A DNA stretch of 10,617 nucleotides, taken from the NCBI GenBank assembly GCA_013812995.1, contig JACCSL010000035.1, forward strand, positions 1 through 10,617. The letters are read 5' to 3'. This document shows positions 1 to 7,781 of the stretch, piece by piece. The notes under the pieces were generated by a model, which searched no databases, was not told where the DNA came from, and saw only the letters and a list, made by a program, of their open reading frames with translations. The number at the start of each line of letters is the position of its first letter. The stretch's first letter is position 1. The position numbers were made by a program, and so were the translations under genes. This DNA is from Ardenticatenales bacterium. Its GTDB lineage: Bacteria; Chloroflexota; Anaerolineae; Ardenticatenales; Ardenticatenaceae.

Positions 1-449
1 GTAGTGTGGGACGCATCCAGATTTTCGATGATTATGCCCACCATCCGACGGAGATTCGGGCGACGCTCGCCGGGGCGCGGGAGCAGTTCGGGGAACGCCC
101 GCTGTGGGTGATTTTCCAACCGCATACCTTCAGCCGGATCGCGGCGCTCCACGAGGAGTTTGCGACGGCCTTCAGCGCAGCAGACCGCGTGATCGTCAGC
201 GATGTTTACGCCGCGCGCGAGCAGGGCGACGCCGCCGCCACGGGGCGCGCGCTGGCCGAGGCCATTGTCGGGCCGGAGGCGCTCTATCAAGCAACTCAGC
301 ATGATATTCTGCGCTACTTGCTAGATGCCCTACCCGATGATGTAATCGTTCTTACCCTTGGCGCGGGCGACATTACCAGCCTTGGTCCCCGCCTGCGTCG
401 CGCACTCGAAGAGCATCAAAGCAACTATTCTCAGGAAATGCGCGAATGA
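1..449 (+). CDS. murC: UDP-N-acetylmuramate--L-alanine ligase, C-terminal part (partial)
   Basis: MurC is the cytoplasmic ATP-dependent ligase that adds L-alanine to UDP-N-acetylmuramic acid, the first step in building the peptidoglycan stem peptide. Only the last ~149 residues are present; the gene enters from the left edge, with the first whole codon at base 3. What is visible is the C-terminal Mur-ligase domain. It begins with the family motif DDYAHHPTEI, continues with FQPHTFSR (usual form FQPHRYSR) and DVYAAREQ (usual DVYPAGE), and ends with the LGAGDI segment near the C-terminus. The stop overlaps the murB start as ATGA, indicating translational coupling. The GTG at base 6 is an internal Val codon and not a start, because family homology runs through it and the reading frame is open to the window edge. 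Identification is secure; the N-terminal and ATP-binding domains cannot be judged. Confidence 0.95.
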   Translation, partial: SVGRIQIFDDYAHHPTEIRATLAGAREQFGERPLWVIFQPHTFSRIAALHEEFATAFSAADRVIVSDVYAAREQGDAAATGRALAEAIVGPEALYQATQHDILRYLLDALPDDVIVLTLGAGDITSLGPRLRRALEEHQSNYSQEMRE

Positions 450-1456
450 AGCCATCTGCACCGCTCAAGAAAGATACAGTGGTCCGTCTTCTCCTTGCGG
501 GCGAGATGGGACCGGGCAAAGTGTTGCAAGATGAGCCGATGGCGAAGCACACCTCCTTTCGCGTCGGTGGAACAGCGGATTGGATGCTGCGCGCCGAGGA
601 CGCCGACTCGCTGATCAAGGCCGTCTATGTGGCACGGCGCACCAATCTGCCCTACCGCATCATCGGGGCAGGCTCCAACATCCTGGTCTCGGACAAGGGC
701 ATCCGAGGGGTGGTGGTCTGGAACAAGGCCGACCATTATGAACTGATCGAGCACGCGCGCGGCTTCGTGCTGCTGGCGGAGACGGGTGTGATGCTGCCCA
801 AGCTGGCCGGTGAGCTCGCCAAGAAGGGCGCGGCCGGGATGGAATGGGGGGTCGGAATTCCGGGAACCATCGGGGGTGCGGTCGTGCAAAACGCGGGCGC
901 GTGGGGGCAGGAGATGAAGGATCGTCTGCTCTCGATGGAGTACATCATGCCCGCCAACGACATAGTGAAAACCGCACCCGCCAGTATGCTGGGGCTGCGC
1001 TATCGGGGCTCGAATATCCTGGACGTGCAGCCCGAGCAGCGCCCCATCATCGTGCGCGCGTGGATTCGCCTGGACCGCGAGGAACCCGAGGTCGTGGTAG
1101 CGCGCACGGCGGAGTATGTTGCTGAACGCACCGCGAGCCAGCCCCGCTCCCCCAGTGGTGGAAGCACCTTCCGCAACCCGCCTGACGATTACGCGGGGCG
1201 ACTGCTGGAAGAAGCAGGGCTGAAAGGCCATCGCATCGGCAATGCCCACTTCAGCGAGAAGCACGCCAACTTCATCGTCAACGATGGCAATGCCTCGGCG
1301 TGGGATATCCAGGAATTGATGGATCTGGGGCAGGCAACGGTGCTGGAGAAGTTCGGCATCCACCTGGAACCCGAGATCGAACTGGTCGGGGATTGGGAGC
1401 CGGATCAGCCCGAGGATGAAGGCAACGACTCCGACGAGGGAAGCAGCAATGCGTAA
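446..1456 (+). CDS. murB: UDP-N-acetylenolpyruvoylglucosamine reductase
   Basis: MurB is the FAD-containing reductase that uses NADPH to convert UDP-GlcNAc-enolpyruvate to UDP-MurNAc in the cytoplasm. The 336-residue product shows the FAD-binding signatures HTSFRVGG (~35-42), GAGSNILV (~74-81) and GIPGTIGGA (~137-145). Catalytic positions are present: Arg187 in YRGS, Ser240 in GGSTFRNP (the proton donor in characterised MurB), and Glu310 in LEPEIEL. The GGSTFRNPPDDYAGRLLEEAG form resembles type II MurB of Firmicutes more than the E. coli enzyme, and no type I tyrosine loop is evident. An acidic, low-complexity tail of ~20 residues (from ~DWEPDQ) follows the last catalytic motif and looks like a lineage-specific extension. 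The ATG overlaps the murC stop by 4 bases; ftsQ follows after 30 bp. Confidence 0.95.
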   Translation: MKPSAPLKKDTVVRLLLAGEMGPGKVLQDEPMAKHTSFRVGGTADWMLRAEDADSLIKAVYVARRTNLPYRIIGAGSNILVSDKGIRGVVVWNKADHYELIEHARGFVLLAETGVMLPKLAGELAKKGAAGMEWGVGIPGTIGGAVVQNAGAWGQEMKDRLLSMEYIMPANDIVKTAPASMLGLRYRGSNILDVQPEQRPIIVRAWIRLDREEPEVVVARTAEYVAERTASQPRSPSGGSTFRNPPDDYAGRLLEEAGLKGHRIGNAHFSEKHANFIVNDGNASAWDIQELMDLGQATVLEKFGIHLEPEIELVGDWEPDQPEDEGNDSDEGSSNA

Positions 1457-1486
1457 TTGCTCTGAGCAAGCAGGGAGAGTCACGCC

Positions 1487-2332
1487 ATGACTCCTCCGAA
1501 ACGAGGTCGTCTCCAGCGTTTCAGCCAGCAACTCACCTTTGGCAAGATTTCGCTGGGCCCCTCCCGTCGCGCGCGGCGCTCCCGCCGCCTGAAACTCTAC
1601 GAGGAGCAGGCAGCGGGGGAAGGGGAGTCCAGCGTCACGCTGCTGGAGGCGTTCAAACGGTGGTGGGTGCGCGTTGTGAGTTTCCTGCTCGTGGTAGTGC
1701 TGCTCTACCTCGCCTTCGGAACCTCCTGGTTCTACATCTATGATGCGGATGTCGTCGGGGCGCGGCTCCTGAGCAAGGAGGAGCTGTATCATCGCTCCAA
1801 TCTGGAAGCCTGGAGCATCTTCTGGCTGAACCCCCAGGTAGTGGCGCAACGAATCGAGGAAGAGCCAATCGTGGCCCATGCCGAGGTCTCGGCAATGTTG
1901 CCCAACGTGGTGACGATCCGGGTGCAGGAGCGCGTACCGCTTGCGGTCTGGCAGACGGGCGATCAGAGTCTCTATGTGGACGGTGAGGGCGTGCTCTTCG
2001 GGCTGCGGGGCGATGCCAGTCAGATGCTCGTCATCCGGGACATGCGCGATGCGCCGGTGGAGAGTGGACAGCATGTGGATGAAGTCGTCGTGCGTACCGC
2101 CTGGGAACTGTCCCAGATCATTCCCGAGCGCCGCGCCTTCGACTGGGAACCAGGGGTGGGGCTCTCCTTTGTAACAGATGAGGGGTGGCGGGTGACCTTC
2201 GGCGACCACACGCGCCTGGCCGCGAAAGTTGCCGCCTATCATGCCTTTAAGGCACAGATCAAATCGGAGACAAAAATCCTACTGCTCGATTTGAGCGTCC
2301 CGGAACATCCTTACTACAGGGTCAGTCCCTGA
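1487..2332 (+). CDS. ftsQ: Cell division protein FtsQ/DivIB
   Basis: This is the bitopic divisome protein FtsQ/DivIB, which works with FtsB/FtsL to recruit and control septal wall synthesis. The 281 residues divide into a strongly basic cytoplasmic N-terminus (~1-58, with runs such as RRARRSRRLK), one membrane helix (~60-79, VVSFLLVVVLLYLAF), and an extracytoplasmic part. That part starts with a POTRA-like domain: FYIYDADVVGARLLSKEEL, then the AEVSAMLPNVVTIRVQERVPLAVW stretch typical of FtsQ, then VDGEGVLF. The N-in topology fits the positive-inside rule. The ATG is preceded by a purine-rich AGGGAGA. FtsQ proteins are poorly conserved in sequence, so the call rests on architecture, the RVQERVPLAVW motif and the position between murB and ftsA. 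No ddl gene sits between murB and ftsQ, unlike in E. coli. Confidence 0.9.
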   Translation: MTPPKRGRLQRFSQQLTFGKISLGPSRRARRSRRLKLYEEQAAGEGESSVTLLEAFKRWWVRVVSFLLVVVLLYLAFGTSWFYIYDADVVGARLLSKEELYHRSNLEAWSIFWLNPQVVAQRIEEEPIVAHAEVSAMLPNVVTIRVQERVPLAVWQTGDQSLYVDGEGVLFGLRGDASQMLVIRDMRDAPVESGQHVDEVVVRTAWELSQIIPERRAFDWEPGVGLSFVTDEGWRVTFGDHTRLAAKVAAYHAFKAQIKSETKILLLDLSVPEHPYYRVSP

Positions 2333-2342
2333 CCCTCCGTTC

Positions 2343-2370
2343 TTGGTTCCTAGCCAGGATGTTGTAGAAT
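2343..2370 (+). promoter_or_regulatory. Candidate sigma-70 promoter for ftsA (ftsZ)
   Basis: In the 80-bp ftsQ-ftsA gap, TTGGTT (2343-2348) and TAGAAT (2365-2370) are separated by 16 bp. This is a reasonable housekeeping promoter shape: the -10 matches five of six consensus bases, the -35 three of six. It would place a transcript start ~35 bp before the ftsA ATG. An internal promoter here would let ftsA and ftsZ be expressed above the level of read-through from mur genes, as is common in dcw clusters. Based on sequence shape only. Confidence 0.4.
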
Positions 2371-2412
2371 CATGCCCCTTGGCGTAGGGAAAAGGGCGCG
2401 AAGGTACGGTTT

Positions 2413-3654
2413 ATGGGCATCGTCGTCACAGGTTTAGATATAGGTACCACCAAGATTGCCTGTCTGGTGGGCGAGCTGGATGATCAGCATCGGATGCGAA
2501 TCATTGGCGTCGGCATCGTCCCGTCCAAAGGCATCAAAAAGGGTGTTATCGTCAATGTTGACGAGGCCACAGAGGCCATTCAGCGGGCTGTCGAGAAGGC
2601 AGAGCGCACCTCTGGTCAGCAGATTCGTGAGGCGTATGTCGGCGTCGCAGGGAGTCATATCTCTGCGGTGAACAGTCGCGGGACCGTGGCGATCAATCGT
2701 CCTAGCCACCACATTGAGCCCGACGATGTGCGCCGCGCCCTGGAAGCCGCGCGCACCATCGCGATTCCCCACTCGCAGGAAGTCATCCACGTTGTCCCGC
2801 GCGGCTACTGGCTGGACGGGAGCAACGGGGTGAGAAACCCAGTAGGGCTACATGGCTATCGGCTGGAGGTCGAGGCGCACGTCGTCACCGCTGCGGCGAC
2901 CGCCCTCCAGACCTACGAGAAATGCTGCGAGGGGGCGGGGGTGGCGGTGCGGGCCTTCGTTCTGGAGCCGCTCGCGAGTGGCGAGGCGGTCCTGCATGAG
3001 GACGAGAAGGAACTAGGGGTCGTCCTGGTGGATATCGGCGGCGGGACCACAGATATTTCGGTCTTCTTGGAAAGCTCGGTCTGGCACACCGTTTCGCTCC
3101 CGGTTGGGGGCCACCATCTCACCCACGACCTAGCGGTGGGGCTGCAATGCCCGCTCGGCGTCGCGGAAGAGATCAAGAAGCGCTTTGGCTACGCGGCAGT
3201 GCGGGGCGTCGTTGACGATTCCTTTATTGATATTTCCCACTTCGGGGATGAGCCGTTCCGGGACGTCAGCCGCAGGGATGTGGCGGAGATTCTGGAGCAT
3301 CGTGTCCTTGACATCTTCGATCTCATTCTGCGCGAGATGAAGCGAAGTGGCTACGACGGTTTGCTACCAGCGGGGCTGGTCTTCTGCGGGGGCTCCTCGC
3401 AGTTGGCCGGGCTCAAGGAAGCAGGGCGAGACTTTTTCTCCCTTCCGGTGCGCGTGGCCGCACCCCAGGGGCTCAGCGGGCTGGTCGATGTGTTGGGCAA
3501 CCCGGCCTACGCCACCAGCGTTGGCCTGTTGGAGTGGGGGCTCCACCAGGATCAAATCCAGGGTCGCATGAAGCGGGCCCCCGGAGGAGAGAGCGCATCC
3601 TCCCAGTGGGTGAGCCGAATTCGTGAGTGGCTTGCCACCCTATTACCAGGCTAG
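2413..3654 (+). CDS. ftsA: Cell division protein FtsA
   Basis: FtsA is the actin-like ATPase that tethers FtsZ filaments to the cytoplasmic membrane and recruits later divisome proteins. The 413-residue product has the actin-fold nucleotide motifs in order: phosphate-1 LDIGTTKIACLVGE (~8-21), phosphate-2 DIGGGTTDIS (~207-216) and the adenosine motif VFCGGSSQLAG (~323-333). Between phosphate-1 and phosphate-2 is the 1C/SHS2 insertion region characteristic of FtsA (about residues 85-165, including the SHHIEPDDVRRALEAA segment). The last ~18 residues, WVSRIREWLATLLPG, form an amphipathic helix like the membrane-targeting sequence of known FtsA proteins, joined by a short Gly/Ser-rich linker. Length is normal for the family. 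A weak GAAGGT-type ribosome site lies before the ATG. The stop overlaps an AGGAGG ribosome site (3653-3658) serving a tiny leader ORF. Confidence 0.96.
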   Translation: MGIVVTGLDIGTTKIACLVGELDDQHRMRIIGVGIVPSKGIKKGVIVNVDEATEAIQRAVEKAERTSGQQIREAYVGVAGSHISAVNSRGTVAINRPSHHIEPDDVRRALEAARTIAIPHSQEVIHVVPRGYWLDGSNGVRNPVGLHGYRLEVEAHVVTAAATALQTYEKCCEGAGVAVRAFVLEPLASGEAVLHEDEKELGVVLVDIGGGTTDISVFLESSVWHTVSLPVGGHHLTHDLAVGLQCPLGVAEEIKKRFGYAAVRGVVDDSFIDISHFGDEPFRDVSRRDVAEILEHRVLDIFDLILREMKRSGYDGLLPAGLVFCGGSSQLAGLKEAGRDFFSLPVRVAAPQGLSGLVDVLGNPAYATSVGLLEWGLHQDQIQGRMKRAPGGESASSQWVSRIREWLATLLPG

Positions 3655-3662
3655 GAGGTTGT

Positions 3663-3683
3663 ATGGGGTTTAGAAAATCATGA
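3663..3683 (+). other. Six-codon leader ORF (MGFRKS) between ftsA and ftsZ
   Basis: A perfect AGGAGG (3653-3658), overlapping the ftsA stop, precedes ATG at 3663 by 4 bp. The reading frame is only MGFRKS followed by TGA. That stop overlaps a second ATG at 3680 as ATGA, and the frame from 3680 is open straight through ftsZ. So the arrangement could be a coupling device feeding an upstream ftsZ start, or an accident in a spacer. The ribosome site is stronger than most in the window, which makes initiation at 3663 plausible. No protein family can be assigned to so short a peptide. Confidence 0.3.
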
Positions 3684-3808
3684 AAGCTCATCCACTTTAT
3701 CAAAAACTGCAAAAAAACCTGCCGGATGAACAGGAGCTCCCTGCCGAGCGGGATCCCATCCAGACGTACCCACAAAACACCGGATCGACTCAATCGCTCA
3801 CTCACTCC

Positions 3809-3814
3809 AGGAGG
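3809..3814 (+). promoter_or_regulatory. Ribosome binding site that fixes the ftsZ start
   Basis: AGGAGG lies 6 bp before ATG 3821, a full match to the anti-Shine-Dalgarno core at ideal spacing. It decides for the 416-residue FtsZ over the 463-residue version starting at 3680, which has no ribosome site of its own and relies on coupling to the six-codon ORF. Confidence 0.85.
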
Positions 3815-3820
3815 AAAGAT

Positions 3821-5071
3821 ATGTACAACAACCGGCGTGACTCTCGGGACTCCTCGCACCACATCGACGTCGAAAATATCGCGGCCATCAAGGTCATCGG
3901 CGTTGGCGGCGGGGGCTCCAATGCGGTCAATCGCATGATCGCGGAGGGCATCAGCGGCGTGGAATTCATCGCCGTCAATACCGATGCCCAGGCCCTGCTT
4001 CTCTCGCAGGCTCCCCAGCGGATGCGCATCGGCGACAAGCTAACGCGTGGCCTGGGTGCCGGCGGCAATCCCGAGGTGGGGGCCAAGGCCGCCGAGGAGA
4101 GCATCGACGAGCTGCGCGACGCGCTGCGCGGGGCCGACATGGTCTTCATCACCGCAGGGCTGGGTGGCGGCACGGGCACCCTGGCCTCCTCCATCGTGGC
4201 ACGTGTCGCTCGCGAGGAAGGCGCGCTGACCATCGGCGTCGTGACGCGTCCCTTCGGCTTTGAGGGCAACCGCCGCGCCGAGAACGCGCGCATGGGCCTG
4301 ACCGCTCTCCAGGAAGAAGTGGATACGCTCATCGTGATCCCCAACGACCGCCTGCTCCAGATCGTGGACAAGCGCGTTTCCATGCAGGATGCCTTCAAGA
4401 CCGCAGACGATGTGCTGCGCCAGGGTATCCAGGGCATCTCGGAGCTGATCACCAAGCCGGGTCTCATCAACCTGGACTTCGCGGACGTGCGCTCCATCAT
4501 GAGCCAGGGCGGAGCCGCCCTCATGGCCGTGGGTGTTGGCCGAGGCGACAATCGCGCCGCCGACGCGGCCAACGCGGCCATCTCCAGCCCGCTGCTGGAC
4601 ATCACCATCGATGGGGCGCGAGGCGTGCTCTTCAACATCACGGGTGGCCCGGACCTGAGCCTCTTCGAGGTCAACGAGGCGGCGGAGATCATCCGTGGCA
4701 CGACGGACCCCAACGCCAACATTATCTTCGGTGCGGTCATCGACCCGAACATGGGCGACGAGCTGCACATCACCGTCATCGCGACGGGCTTCGACCAGCA
4801 GGCACGACAGGCCGCCGCAGCGACGCCCCGCGCCGCCAGCCAGGGTCGCTCCGTTCCCGCCCAGCCCTATAGCAGCGCGCGGCAGTCTGCCCCTCCCGCC
4901 CAGCAGCCCGCCCAATCCCAGGCCAGCCAGCCGCAGCAACAGCAGCCCGCCAACACCACCCCTCCGACCCCTCCCAATGGCGCGCGGCTGCACGAGAAGG
5001 TCAAGGAATTCCCCATCCGCAACTTTGATCGAGAAGATTTGGACATCCCCGCCTTCCTGCGCCGTCGCTAA
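3821..5071 (+). CDS. ftsZ: Cell division protein FtsZ
   Basis: FtsZ is the tubulin-like GTPase that polymerises into the Z-ring at midcell. The 416-residue product shows the GTP-binding core [17 protein letters not shown] (~23-39), the T3/T4 region ending in [10 protein letters not shown] (112-121), TRPF (~142-145), and the catalytic T7 loop NLDFADV (217-223, with Asp219 and Asp222). It ends with a Pro/Gln/Ala-rich linker (~326-388) and the C-terminal peptide [11 protein letters not shown] (406-416), which binds FtsA and other partners. The start at 3821 is chosen for its AGGAGG at 6 bp. An in-frame ATG at 3680 would add 47 residues. Oddity: the signature usually reads GGGTGTGAAPV, but here it is [11 protein letters not shown], with Leu121 in place of the last glycine (codon CTG at 4181). 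All other key residues look intact. It ends at a strong terminator, so it is the last gene of the dcw cluster here. Confidence 0.97.
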   Translation: MYNNRRDSRDSSHHIDVENIAAIKVIGVGGGGSNAVNRMIAEGISGVEFIAVNTDAQALLLSQAPQRMRIGDKLTRGLGAGGNPEVGAKAAEESIDELRDALRGADMVFITAGLGGGTGTLASSIVARVAREEGALTIGVVTRPFGFEGNRRAENARMGLTALQEEVDTLIVIPNDRLLQIVDKRVSMQDAFKTADDVLRQGIQGISELITKPGLINLDFADVRSIMSQGGAALMAVGVGRGDNRAADAANAAISSPLLDITIDGARGVLFNITGGPDLSLFEVNEAAEIIRGTTDPNANIIFGAVIDPNMGDELHITVIATGFDQQARQAAAATPRAASQGRSVPAQPYSSARQSAPPAQQPAQSQASQPQQQQPANTTPPTPPNGARLHEKVKEFPIRNFDREDLDIPAFLRRR

Positions 5072-5086
5072 GACCCCCGAGCGCAA

Positions 5087-5120
5087 AAAGAGGTGGCTCC
5101 AGCACTGGAGCCACCTCTTT
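5087..5120. terminator. Bidirectional intrinsic terminator between ftsZ and the GT-C gene
   Basis: Bases 5087-5102 and 5105-5120 are perfect reverse complements (16 bp; effectively a 15-bp stem with a 4-base loop). On the + strand the stem runs into CTTTCTTTT, and on the - strand into CTCTTTTTGCG. Each strand therefore has a stem followed by a U-run. It sits 15 bp after the ftsZ stop and 14 bp after the end of the opposing gene, so it can end both transcripts. Confidence 0.93.
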
Positions 5121-5134
5121 CTTTTGGATGAGTG

Positions 5135-6679
5135 CTACTCCGGCCAGGTGATGCGGTAGACCTTCACCGGCCCGTAGACCCCATTCTCGAATTCGGTCAC
5201 CACGGTTGCCTGCTTCGCCAGGAATGCCTCTAGCTCTGTTTGGGAGAGATGGAGTTGATCGGCGTAGGGAGAGTTCGCTGGGATATCCTGGATAAACTCC
5301 TGAGCAGACACATCCATCACAAAAATATCGGGTTTGAACTGTTCCATCGCCTCCGCCAGCGTGGAGTCGGGGTCATAGTGGTGATAATAGACCAGTGCCT
5401 CCCAGGGATAGTAGGGATGGTCATAGAGTTCCAGCCAGTAGGTCTGAGGCCCGATGATCCTGTCCCCCTCTCTGACGGCCTGGTTGACCCCCTGCTGCGC
5501 GGCCTGATACGAGGGATAGCCATTGATGAGGGAGGCAAAGGCAATCATCGCGAGGCAATGAAAGCCCACCATTGCCCCGGTTACCAGCCGCCCCATGTAA
5601 TCCCGCCAGCCCCCCCACCAGGGTTGGTAAAAGAGTCGCATCGCGAAAAGGACCGCCATCATCTCAATCATCGGGGAGGAGAGCAGAGAGTAAAAGGCAA
5701 ACTTGTTGCGAACGAGAAGGGTATGGCTCAGGAAGGTCGCGATTACCAGCACCAAAAGCGTCTTGTCCATGTCGGAGCGCCGGGTGATCGCGAGGCCAAC
5801 GCCTGCCGCCGCGAGAATCAGGAGCGTCATCGCACGGTAGTCTCGCAGCAACGCGTCGCGCATGTTAGAAAAGGCTTGCAGGATGATCGCGGGGTCGCCC
5901 GTGAGAAGCGGGGGGATATGGGTCGAGGCATAGTTGAGCGCCATCGTCTTGAAATAGGTGTCGGGATTGGGCAGGATGTGAAGGAAGCCAAAGAGAAGAA
6001 GGCCCGCTATCCCACCCGCCGCGAAGGCCCAGAAGGCGCGGCTGCGAAAGATGGCCCACCGTTCATGCCAGAGATAAAGCGCGACGATGGGTGGTCCCAG
6101 AACCACACCATGCGGGTGGCAATGGTAGGCCAGGCCAAGGCAGAGCCCGGAGAGGAAGGCGACCCATACTTTGGAACCAGGGTTATTGAAATACAGGGCC
6201 AGCGCCAGGTATCCAAAGGTGGCACTCTCGATGTCGGTGCGGGCAATATGCGCTACCTGGAGAAAACTCGCTGAGAGAGTGACGAGCCCCACCGTCCACA
6301 CCGCAAAGCGTCGGTCTGCCAGGCGCACGGCAGTGGCATAGAGCGCCCCGAGGAAAACGAGGCCGAAGAAAAGCGAGGCCAGCCGCATCGCCAGTAGGCT
6401 AGGGGCAGAAGAGAAACGTAGAAAGAAGGATCTTAGAAAAATGGGCAGGCCGGGCAATACGGTCCAATAGCCCTCATAGTAATCAAAGATGCCTCGATCC
6501 AGATCACCAAACACCCGACCTGTTTGGATGTATCCCCAGGTACGTGAGGTGTACCACACCTCGTCGACAAAGGGCGCGGGAAAACGCATGAGCGTCCACA
6601 GGTGGAGGGCGAGAAGGGAGAGAAAGAGGACACTGGTGATGACAGCGTCCCTCTTCATAACGATTTTCAGGGGTGACAT
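5135..6679 (-). CDS. GT-C family integral-membrane glycosyltransferase (family 39/ArnT/PMT type)
   Basis: The 514-residue product is a multi-pass membrane protein of the GT-C fold, whose members transfer a sugar from a polyprenyl-phosphate donor to lipid, glycan or protein on the outer face of the membrane. The first helix (~12-31) is followed by FVDEVWYT, where Asp39-Glu40 match the acidic pair of the first extracytoplasmic loop that is catalytic in this fold. About ten hydrophobic helices follow, with a HIARTDIESATFGYLALALYF helix-loop and YHCHPHGVVLGPP as recognisable family-39 features. The last ~110 residues are a soluble tail. AAGGAG lies 4 bp before the ATG at 6679; the later in-frame ATG (Met8) has no ribosome site. 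The gene converges on ftsZ and is divergent from the GT2 operon. Acceptor and donor sugar cannot be told from sequence. Confidence 0.85.
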   Translation of the reverse strand: MSPLKIVMKRDAVITSVLFLSLLALHLWTLMRFPAPFVDEVWYTSRTWGYIQTGRVFGDLDRGIFDYYEGYWTVLPGLPIFLRSFFLRFSSAPSLLAMRLASLFFGLVFLGALYATAVRLADRRFAVWTVGLVTLSASFLQVAHIARTDIESATFGYLALALYFNNPGSKVWVAFLSGLCLGLAYHCHPHGVVLGPPIVALYLWHERWAIFRSRAFWAFAAGGIAGLLLFGFLHILPNPDTYFKTMALNYASTHIPPLLTGDPAIILQAFSNMRDALLRDYRAMTLLILAAAGVGLAITRRSDMDKTLLVLVIATFLSHTLLVRNKFAFYSLLSSPMIEMMAVLFAMRLFYQPWWGGWRDYMGRLVTGAMVGFHCLAMIAFASLINGYPSYQAAQQGVNQAVREGDRIIGPQTYWLELYDHPYYPWEALVYYHHYDPDSTLAEAMEQFKPDIFVMDVSAQEFIQDIPANSPYADQLHLSQTELEAFLAKQATVVTEFENGVYGPVKVYRITWPE

Positions 6680-6824
6680 GAGGCTCCTTGATGACTCAAC
6701 TACATCCAGGTGAAGGACGGCTAGAATCTACTGTATCATCCATCGGCGGCGCAAACTGTTCCTTTCGGGCCTCTTGTGGTAACTCTATCTATCTTCTTTT
6801 CCCAAAACACCCTGAACCGCCTCC
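6680..6824. promoter_or_regulatory. Divergent intergenic region between the GT-C gene and the sugar operon
   Basis: These 145 bp must hold promoters for both directions, because the genes on each side start facing away from it. It contains the AAGGAG ribosome site of the GT-C gene (- strand). No -35/-10 pair on either strand is good enough to call: TAGAAT and TATCAT hexamers occur, but without a matching upstream element at correct spacing. No ribosome site is visible before the GT2 ATG; the 20 bases upstream are C-rich. Confidence 0.5.
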
Positions 6825-7763
6825 ATGAACTCACCAACTCTCTCTATCGTTATTCCTGTCTACAACAGCGAAGCCTCGCTGCCACCGCTCATTGAGCAAC
6901 TGAGCGCCCTTTTGCCTGAGTTGACAGAGCACTTTGAGATTATTCTTGTCAATGATGGGAGCCGGGATGGGAGCTGGGGGGTGATGGAATCCCTCGCCCG
7001 GCAGTATGAGGCGGTATGCGCTATCAATCTGATGCGTAACTATGGGCAGCACAATGCCCTCCTGTGCGGAATACGCGTCGCACAGTACGAGGTAATCGTC
7101 ACGATGGATGATGACCTCCAGCATCCTCCCGAAGAGATAGTTCCCCTGCTACAGAAGCTTGACGAGGGCTATGATGTGGTCTACGGGACACCGCAGCAGC
7201 AGCAACATGGCTTCTGGCGTGACATGGCCTCGCAGATGACCAAGCTGGCCCTGCAAAGCTCGATGGGGGCCGAAACGGCCCGCAAGGTCAGCGCCTTCCG
7301 TGTGTTCCGAACCCAGGTACGCAATGCCTTTACCACCTACCAGAGCCCCTTTGTCTCTATCGACGTTCTCCTGACCTGGGCGACCACGCGCTTTACCTCG
7401 GTTATCGTGCGCCACGAGCCGCGCCGTCTGGGAGAGTCCAACTATACTTTTAGCAAACTCGTACGCCACGCTGTCACGATGATGACCGGGTTCAGTGTTT
7501 TGCCCCTCCAACTCGCCAGTTTGATTGGATTCTTCTTCACGTTGATTGGCTTTATCATCCTGTTGTATGTGGTAGGTGGGTATCTCCTGCGCGGGTACAG
7601 TGTGCCGGGCTTTCCCTTCCTGGCCTCCATCATCGCCATTTTCTCCGGGGCGCAGCTCTTTGCTCTGGGAATCATCGGTGAGTACCTGGCCCGGATGCAC
7701 TTCCGGATGATGGAGAAACCCCCCTACGTGGTGCGGACCATCCTTGGCAAAGACAATCCTTAA
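6825..7763 (+). CDS. Polyprenyl-phosphate glycosyltransferase, GT2 (DPM1/GtrB/ArnC type)
   Basis: The 312-residue product is a family 2 glycosyltransferase of the kind that moves a sugar from a nucleotide donor to undecaprenyl (or dolichyl) phosphate at the inner membrane face. The GT-A domain opens with LSIVIPVYNSE (~6-16), has IILVNDGSRDGS (~39-50), the metal-binding TMDDDLQHPPEE (~93-104), and the R-x-x-G-x-S-x-Y motif RRLGESNY (~200-207) typical of DPM1/GtrB proteins. Two C-terminal membrane helices follow (~226-254 and ~264-288), with the conserved GIIGEYLAR after the second. Length is standard. The ATG at 6825 is supported by the family N-terminus, though no Shine-Dalgarno precedes it, so initiation may be leaderless or weak. 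It is first of four closely spaced genes. Which sugar it uses is unknown. Confidence 0.88.
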   Translation: MNSPTLSIVIPVYNSEASLPPLIEQLSALLPELTEHFEIILVNDGSRDGSWGVMESLARQYEAVCAINLMRNYGQHNALLCGIRVAQYEVIVTMDDDLQHPPEEIVPLLQKLDEGYDVVYGTPQQQQHGFWRDMASQMTKLALQSSMGAETARKVSAFRVFRTQVRNAFTTYQSPFVSIDVLLTWATTRFTSVIVRHEPRRLGESNYTFSKLVRHAVTMMTGFSVLPLQLASLIGFFFTLIGFIILLYVVGGYLLRGYSVPGFPFLASIIAIFSGAQLFALGIIGEYLARMHFRMMEKPPYVVRTILGKDNP

Positions 7764-7781
7764 CTCTCCAGAGGAATCCCG

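Larger units (their letters stand above)
3655..3820 (+). other. ftsA-ftsZ spacer (or N-terminal extension of ftsZ)
   Basis: These 166 bp are open in the ftsZ frame from ATG 3680, encoding a 47-residue possible extension ([13 protein letters not shown]...). Its third codon positions are noticeably less GC-rich than in ftsZ proper, and the first ~60 bp are A-rich. The peptide resembles no FtsZ N-terminus I know. I read it as mostly non-coding leader, which may contain an unrecognised ftsZ promoter. I could not find a convincing -35/-10 pair in it. No hairpin worth calling was seen. Confidence 0.5.

Noticed and set aside
431..2242. 603-codon open frame on the - strand across murB and ftsQ
   Set aside because: It lies wholly antisense to two well-identified genes, has a His/Arg/Gln-rich composition with no recognisable domain, and is a usual by-product of GC-rich codon bias.
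3802..5086. Long - strand open frames (325 and 348 codons) over ftsZ
   Set aside because: Low-complexity Ser/Arg/Met or Gly/Arg-rich translations antisense to ftsZ; no family features or ribosome site.
5240..6274. 344-codon + strand frame across the GT-C gene
   Set aside because: Antisense to a membrane protein with clear family motifs; charged, repetitive composition; no domain seen.
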